Positions 5,341-7,208 of a stretch of 7,208 nt of DNA are shown here, piece after piece. The notes under the pieces are model-generated. The model was given only the letters and a program-made list of their open reading frames with translations, ran no database searches and was not told the origin of the DNA. The position numbers were made by a program, and so were the translations under genes. The DNA comes from JALYNX01 sp964608055 (lineage in GTDB: Bacteria; Actinomycetota; Acidimicrobiia; Spongiisociales; ZC4RG35): the NCBI GenBank assembly GCA_964608055.1, contig CAZSMJ010000101.1, positions 1 through 7,208 on the forward strand. The letters are read 5' to 3'. Positions within the stretch are counted from its first letter, which is position 1. The number at the start of each line of letters is the position of its first letter.

Positions 5341-7208
5341 GTGGTCACGATGTCGGAGAGCACCAGAGCTCGCCGGGCGAGCCTGGTCCTCGCATTGGTG
5401 GTGTCGGTCGTGTTCGTTCCTGGGGAGCGAGCGACCGCCCAAGCCGTGGCGTGTCCCAACGAAATGGAGACGGCTTCGATCGCGCCCGCTGCCGACTTCG
5501 CCCCGGCGGCGGTGGCCAGCAACAAAGCCCGAAACTGGCTGCGGATGCATCCGATGCCGATATCCGGGCTGGTTGCAACCGTGCCCGATCCTCCCAAACA
5601 AGTGGTTGACACATACCTCGAGCAGTTCGGAGCCAACCTGGCGCACCTCTGGATAGATGGCCCGAGTCAGGTCGAAAGCTGGCTCCAGCACCGACGAGGT
5701 ACGAGTTTCATCACATGGCTCACCCCGGACGGGACGTCGATGGCATGGAACGGCTCTCAGTTCGTCGATACCGGGCTGTTCATGGGTGGCCTGGGCGTGT
5801 CGACACCGGGGAGAATCGGTTTCCAGGTCGGCGACGAGCCGAACTCAGCAGAGAGCATGAATGAGATTGCAGCCGGAATCGACCAGATACGAGCGGTGGA
5901 CCCCGACGCCCTTCTCTTCACCAATCTGACGTACTGGCTTCCCAACGTCAACGAGATGGTGCAGCAGTATGTCTCCTCGGTGAACGCCGACTTGGTCCTC
6001 ACCGGCGACTACAACTTCGAGGCCTCTCACTACACCGTTCTCGAGTTATTCAGAAACGCAGCCCTGGCCAAGGGTGTGCCTTATTGGCAATACCTCAATG
6101 CGTATGTGGGCCAGGAGACCGACTGTCAAGTCACCCACACCCGCTCGGACCTCTTGTGGCAGGCGATGGCCGGGCTCACCTACGGGTACACAGGTCATTT
6201 CTGGTTCCTCTATCAGGTAGCGGCGGTCGGTCACGAGTCCGCCACCAACTGGGGTGGCTCGATCCTGCTCCAGCCCACGGGGACCTGGGGCGCCTCCCCG
6301 ACCGCCCATCACGGGATTGTCAGCGACGTCAATGACCGCTTGGCCAACCTGGGCAAGGCGGTGACCAGATTGACCTCGACCGACGTGCGTTTCATCCCTG
6401 CCAACCATCCTCTGAGCGAACAGCCCATCGATACCGAGAACTGGTCTCCCGGCGCCGGCGGCTTTCCCTACCTCGTCGGGGCGGCCCCCGCTCCCGGCCA
6501 GAACCCCTTGGAGATCCTGCTCGGCTTCTTCGTCGATGGATACGGCGAGCGTTACGTCGTAGTCCAGAATGCGAGACACACCCACTCGACCCGTCGGCCC
6601 AACCCACCGTTGCCGGGCTCAGACTCGGTGGGGACGATCCAACTGACTTTCGACTTCGGGACCGCTCCCATCGAGCTGCCGACTGACCGGATCCGGGTGC
6701 TGCGCTCGGTCGACGGCGTCAGAGGCGATCTCCCTCTCACCAACCTCGGTGGAAGCCTGCGTCGTGCCGACATCGTCCTCGAGGCAGGCGATGCGGTCAT
6801 GCTCAAGTACGCCACGGCAAGAGACTTCGTGTTTGGCCCGGCCCGCGAGACCGTGGGGCTGGTAGATCCCAGTCAAGGGATTTGGTACCTGCGCCGCGGC
6901 GATCAGGTGACTTCGTTCTTCTATGGGAATCCGGGGGACACCCCCTTCATGGGAGACTGGGACTGCGACGGAATCGACACCCCTGGTCTCTACCGGCGCT
7001 CGGACGGTTTCGTCTATCTCCGGGACTCCAATACCCAGGGTGTGGCCGACATCCGCTACTTCTTCGGCAATCCGGCGGACTTCCCGATCGCCGGGGACTT
7101 CGACGGAGACGGCTGCGACACCTTGTCCATCTATCGCCCGTCAGAGGGCAAGGTGTATGTCATCAACAAACTTGGATCCGATGCCTCCGGTGTGGGGGCC
7201 GCCGACGT
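5341..7208 (+). CDS. Secreted glycoside-hydrolase-like beta/alpha-barrel protein with FG-GAP/VCBS-like repeats (3' end outside window)
   Basis: The frame is open from GTG 5341 to the window end (622 codons, no stop), so the protein is partial at its C-terminus. Residues 1-35 are a signal peptide: Arg-rich start, hydrophobic SLVLALVVSVVFV, likely cleavage after ATAQA. Residues 75-300 read as a beta/alpha barrel with strand-like stretches SGLVATV, ANLAHLWID, SFITWLT, IGFQVGDEP, LLFTNLTYW, DLVLTGDYNF, PYWQYLNAY and GHFWFLYQ. GDEP at 164-167 follows the fourth strand, where clan GH-A enzymes carry the acid/base Glu, here E166. No obvious Glu ends strand seven; E259 is nearby. Residues 390-490 look like a beta-sandwich ending in LEAGDAVMLKY, as in many glycosidases. 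From 513 onwards come Asp-rich repeats. It probably acts outside the cell on a polysaccharide or glycoconjugate. The exact family is unknown to me, and an inactive carbohydrate-binding role is possible. Confidence 0.82.
   Translation, partial: MVTMSESTRARRASLVLALVVSVVFVPGERATAQAVACPNEMETASIAPAADFAPAAVASNKARNWLRMHPMPISGLVATVPDPPKQVVDTYLEQFGANLAHLWIDGPSQVESWLQHRRGTSFITWLTPDGTSMAWNGSQFVDTGLFMGGLGVSTPGRIGFQVGDEPNSAESMNEIAAGIDQIRAVDPDALLFTNLTYWLPNVNEMVQQYVSSVNADLVLTGDYNFEASHYTVLELFRNAALAKGVPYWQYLNAYVGQETDCQVTHTRSDLLWQAMAGLTYGYTGHFWFLYQVAAVGHESATNWGGSILLQPTGTWGASPTAHHGIVSDVNDRLANLGKAVTRLTSTDVRFIPANHPLSEQPIDTENWSPGAGGFPYLVGAAPAPGQNPLEILLGFFVDGYGERYVVVQNARHTHSTRRPNPPLPGSDSVGTIQLTFDFGTAPIELPTDRIRVLRSVDGVRGDLPLTNLGGSLRRADIVLEAGDAVMLKYATARDFVFGPARETVGLVDPSQGIWYLRRGDQVTSFFYGNPGDTPFMGDWDCDGIDTPGLYRRSDGFVYLRDSNTQGVADIRYFFGNPADFPIAGDFDGDGCDTLSIYRPSEGKVYVINKLGSDASGVGAAD
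6877..7208 (+). repeat. FG-GAP/VCBS-like Asp-rich tandem repeats in the secreted protein
   Basis: At least two full units and part of a third are visible: residues 513-555, 556-602 and 603 onwards, about 43-47 aa each. Each begins with a G-x-W/V-Y-L/V strand. The two complete units continue with FFYGNPGDTPFMGDWDCDG or YFFGNPADFPIAGDFDGDG and close with DTPGLYR or DTLSIYR. The DxDxDG cores (539-543 and 586-590) look like calcium-binding loops of FG-GAP/VCBS beta-propeller blades. A single Cys occurs in each core, at different places (541 and 592). The array continues beyond the window, so the number of blades is unknown. Confidence 0.75.

Noticed and set aside
5446..5454. Possible lipoprotein cysteine (AVAC, Cys 38) in the secreted protein
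   Set aside because: The residue three places before Cys is Ala rather than the preferred Leu, and a good signal peptidase I site (ATAQA) comes just before. Lipidation is possible but weakly supported.
6046..6048. TTA leucine codon in the secreted protein gene, as a bldA-like regulatory signal
   Set aside because: TTA also appears twice in the neighbouring phosphotransferase gene, so it is not a rare codon here and does not point to special control.
6046..6585. 179-codon open frame on the - strand within the secreted protein gene
   Set aside because: It is the shadow of a strongly supported coding frame on the other strand. No motif is visible.

Overview
This GC-rich window most likely comes from an actinobacterium, possibly of the Acidimicrobiia type. 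Three things suggest this: the first gene resembles mycobacterial FadB2, GTG and TTG start codons occur, and the last gene ends in Asp-rich 'GDWDCDG / GDFDGDG' repeats of a kind I associate with secreted proteins of that group. The lineage is an inference from recall, not a database result. Nothing points to phage, plasmid, IS element or CRISPR. Coding density is high, and no gene-free stretch exceeds about 160 bases.

Layout from left to right. (1) Positions 60-914 (+) hold a complete 3-hydroxyacyl/3-hydroxybutyryl-CoA dehydrogenase. It starts at a TTG behind a good Shine-Dalgarno, and a perfect 10-bp inverted repeat lies just upstream at the window edge. (2) Positions 915-1061 are intergenic and contain a short perfect hairpin and a perfect DnaA-box 9-mer. 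(3) Positions 1062-1580 (+) encode a 172-aa protein I do not recognise. It converges on (4), positions 1588-4167 (-), an 859-aa Kef/NapA-type (CPA2) cation:proton antiporter with an extra N-terminal extracytoplasmic domain and two universal-stress-protein-like domains at its C-terminus. The two stop codons are 7 bases apart and both lie in one long hairpin. (5) Positions 4168-4326 are a divergent intergenic region. (6) Positions 4327-5304 (+) encode an APH/choline-kinase-like phosphotransferase that may be translated from a leaderless mRNA. (7) From 5341 to the window end (+), and running past it, is a secreted protein of at least 622 aa: signal peptide, glycoside-hydrolase-like beta/alpha barrel with a GDEP motif, beta-rich domain, then FG-GAP/VCBS-like repeats. 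It has no stop codon inside the window.

How they may work together. The phosphotransferase and the secreted protein lie on one strand 36 bases apart and may be co-transcribed. The dehydrogenase belongs to acyl-CoA metabolism, and the antiporter to ion and pH homeostasis. I see no strong evidence that all five genes form one pathway. The parts most worth following up are the secreted barrel protein, the unusual architecture of the antiporter, and the shared hairpin between the convergent genes.
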